This document shows, piece after piece, positions 6,656-6,807 of a DNA stretch of 6,807 nt. Source of the stretch: Burkholderiaceae bacterium. GTDB lineage: Bacteria > Pseudomonadota > Gammaproteobacteria > Burkholderiales > Burkholderiaceae_E. Positions within the stretch are counted from its first letter, which is position 1. Each line of letters opens with the position of its first letter. Under the pieces are notes generated by a model. It worked only from the letters and a program-made list of their open reading frames with translations, was not told where the DNA came from and searched no databases. The stretch lies in the NCBI GenBank assembly GCA_023258775.1, contig JALQWJ010000081.1, positions 1 through 6,807 of the forward strand, written 5' to 3'. A program made the translations under genes and the position numbers.

Positions 6656-6807
6656 ATTGAAATGCCCTGTTGATCGACGCCCAAATTTGAAGGGCGTTGC
6701 GTGTGCCATCACGGTCGGCACCGGTTAAGGGATTTGCTAAGGGATTAGCTTTATCCCGTCGAGCCAGCGTGATACGTGCTTGGGTCCGCGGCAAGCATTG
6801 CCAAGAC
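6654..6807 (-). CDS. ShlB/FhaC-family (TpsB) outer-membrane transporter, C-terminal 50 residues (5' part outside window)
   Basis: A frame open from the right edge ends at TGA 6654-6656, 16 bases before the exoprotein ATG. It gives 50 residues. The stretch ARITLARRDKANPL followed by ANPLTGADRDGTR and a final IWASINRAFQ resembles the last two beta strands and loop of TpsB transporters: an Asn-Pro pair, a Gly-x-Asp-x-Asp-Gly loop, an aromatic strand and a Phe at the extreme end. In the family, two POTRA domains bind the TPS domain of the partner and a 16-strand barrel conducts it across the outer membrane. Those parts lie outside the window. Position just upstream of a TpsA gene on the same strand supports the call strongly. 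The Phe is penultimate, with one extra Gln after it. The assignment rests on a short C-terminal match recalled from the family plus context, so another outer-membrane protein remains possible. Confidence 0.75.
   Translation of the reverse strand, partial: SWQCLPRTQARITLARRDKANPLANPLTGADRDGTRNALQIWASINRAFQ

Noticed and set aside
6638..6721. GTG start at 6721 adding 28 residues to the exoprotein
   Set aside because: The added residues are not signal-like, most of this stretch lies over the transporter's 3' end in another frame, and the ATG at 6637 begins a proper signal peptide.
6726..6749. 12-base tandem repeat (taagggatt[t/a]gc, two copies) as a possible regulator site
   Set aside because: It lies within the transporter coding frame and encodes the doubled Ala-Asn-Pro-Leu of its C-terminal loop, which explains it without a regulatory role.
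6790..6802. Small inverted repeat ggcaa-gca-ttgcc as a hairpin
   Set aside because: The stem is only 5 bases with a 3-base loop and no T run, and it is inside the transporter coding region.

Overview
The window holds most of a two-partner secretion (type Vb) locus on the minus strand and the end of an unrelated plus-strand gene that runs into it. The predicted surface protein has a Sec signal peptide and an outer-membrane transporter partner, so the host is a Gram-negative bacterium. Mid-range base composition and the style of the transporter tail suggest a beta- or gammaproteobacterium. I cannot name a genus.

Layout, right to left in the direction of minus-strand transcription. Positions 6807-6654 carry the last 50 codons of a ShlB/FhaC-type (TpsB) outer-membrane transporter, which starts outside the window. 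After a 16-base gap comes a 2027-residue TpsA exoprotein (6637-554). In order it has: a signal peptide; the haemagglutination/TPS secretion domain; a Gly/Asn/Ser-rich beta-helix stretch; one YGD (MBG-like) domain; ten YDG domains plus one degenerate copy; and a hydrophilic tail with the only two cysteines of the mature protein. At the left edge, positions 2-565 on the plus strand are the 3' part of a gene I do not recognise. It converges on the exoprotein gene and the two coding ends overlap by 12 bases.

How the genes work together (known for the family): TpsA crosses the inner membrane by Sec, its N-terminal TPS domain is recognised by the periplasmic POTRA domains of TpsB, and the chain is threaded out through the TpsB barrel and folds as a long beta-helix/beta-rich fibre. 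The 16-base spacing with no room for a promoter implies co-transcription of tpsB then tpsA.

The most interesting structure is inside the exoprotein. The YDG repeats fall into two sequence classes arranged as a sandwich (A, six B, then four A). Five B-class spacings are exactly 88 residues, one repeat carries a 23-residue insertion, and near-identical linkers bracket the B block. I see no RNA gene, CRISPR array, insertion sequence or convincing intrinsic terminator. The system is of a known type; its domain arrangement is the notable part. There is no gene-free stretch longer than 300 bases.
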